A stretch of 32,077 bases of DNA, from positions 1 to 32,077 of the forward strand of contig NZ_JARGDP010000035.1 in assembly GCF_029210395.1 (NCBI RefSeq). The letters are read 5' to 3'. Made by a program: the position numbers and the translations under genes. This DNA comes from Petrocella sp. FN5. GTDB taxonomy: Bacteria; Bacillota; Clostridia; Lachnospirales; Vallitaleaceae. The notes below the pieces were generated by a model that made no database searches, was not told where the DNA came from, and saw nothing but the letters and a program-made list of their open reading frames with translations. This document shows positions 32,029 to 32,077 of the stretch, piece by piece (the first letter of the stretch is position 1; each line of letters begins with the position of its first letter).

Positions 32029-32077
32029 AGTAACCTCCTTATATACTTTCAAAAGGGTCGAATTGGTATCTATTATC

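Overview
The window looks like chromosome of an AT-rich, low-GC Gram-positive of the class Clostridia. Supporting signs are strong AGGAGG ribosome sites before nearly every gene, sigma-A type promoters (often with an extended -10), T-tailed intrinsic terminators, lipoproteins with a GC lipobox, a BirA-type operator, and cre-like operators. A relative of the Lachnospirales/Vallitalea group is plausible, but this is inference. No rRNA, tRNA, CRISPR array, prophage or insertion sequence was seen. Most genes are housekeeping or metabolic.

Layout. (1) 1-2917: an amylosucrase-like GH13 enzyme and a DUF523-DUF1722 protein in one operon. (2) 3114-4245: an acidic-tethered beta-helix-like lipoprotein and an unrecognised 124-aa protein, each with its own promoter, separated by a long bidirectional terminator. 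(3) 4439-7767: a polar amino acid ABC importer (binding lipoprotein, permease, ATPase) and a DegV/FakB-type fatty-acid-binding protein; the binding protein is transcriptionally separated from the permease and ATPase. (4) 8044-11481: bioY under a consensus promoter overlapped by a BirA box, then an APC amino acid permease and an MFS transporter. (5) 11526-16172, minus strand: a small membrane protein, a PlsC-type acyltransferase, MalQ, and nicotinate phosphoribosyltransferase. (6) 16448-19414: a sensor GGDEF-EAL cyclic-di-GMP protein. (7) 19604-25613: a type-2-like isoleucyl-tRNA synthetase and glycogen/maltodextrin phosphorylase. (8) 25876-30261: MreB/Mbl, an HDOD protein, and a DUF302 / DUF815 ATPase / TfoX-like operon, with a convergent hypothetical gene. 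(9) 30390-32028: a 1-phosphofructokinase-family kinase converging on a methyltransferase.

How the genes connect. The clearest theme is alpha-glucan metabolism. The amylosucrase homologue could make alpha-glucan from sucrose, while GlgP and MalQ would break glucan down to glucose-1-phosphate and rearranged maltodextrins. glgP has two LacI/CcpA-type operators flanking its promoter, and malQ has a related operator at a similar place downstream of its promoter, so the two unlinked genes probably share carbon-source control. Other parts handle amino acid, biotin and nicotinate uptake or salvage, phospholipid acylation, cell shape and cyclic-di-GMP signalling. The most second-look-worthy items are the glgP/malQ operators, the BirA/promoter fusion at bioY, the 18-residue-repeat lipoprotein, the nested inverted repeat before mreB, and the DUF302-DUF815-TfoX-like operon. 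I did not find a clearly novel multi-gene system.
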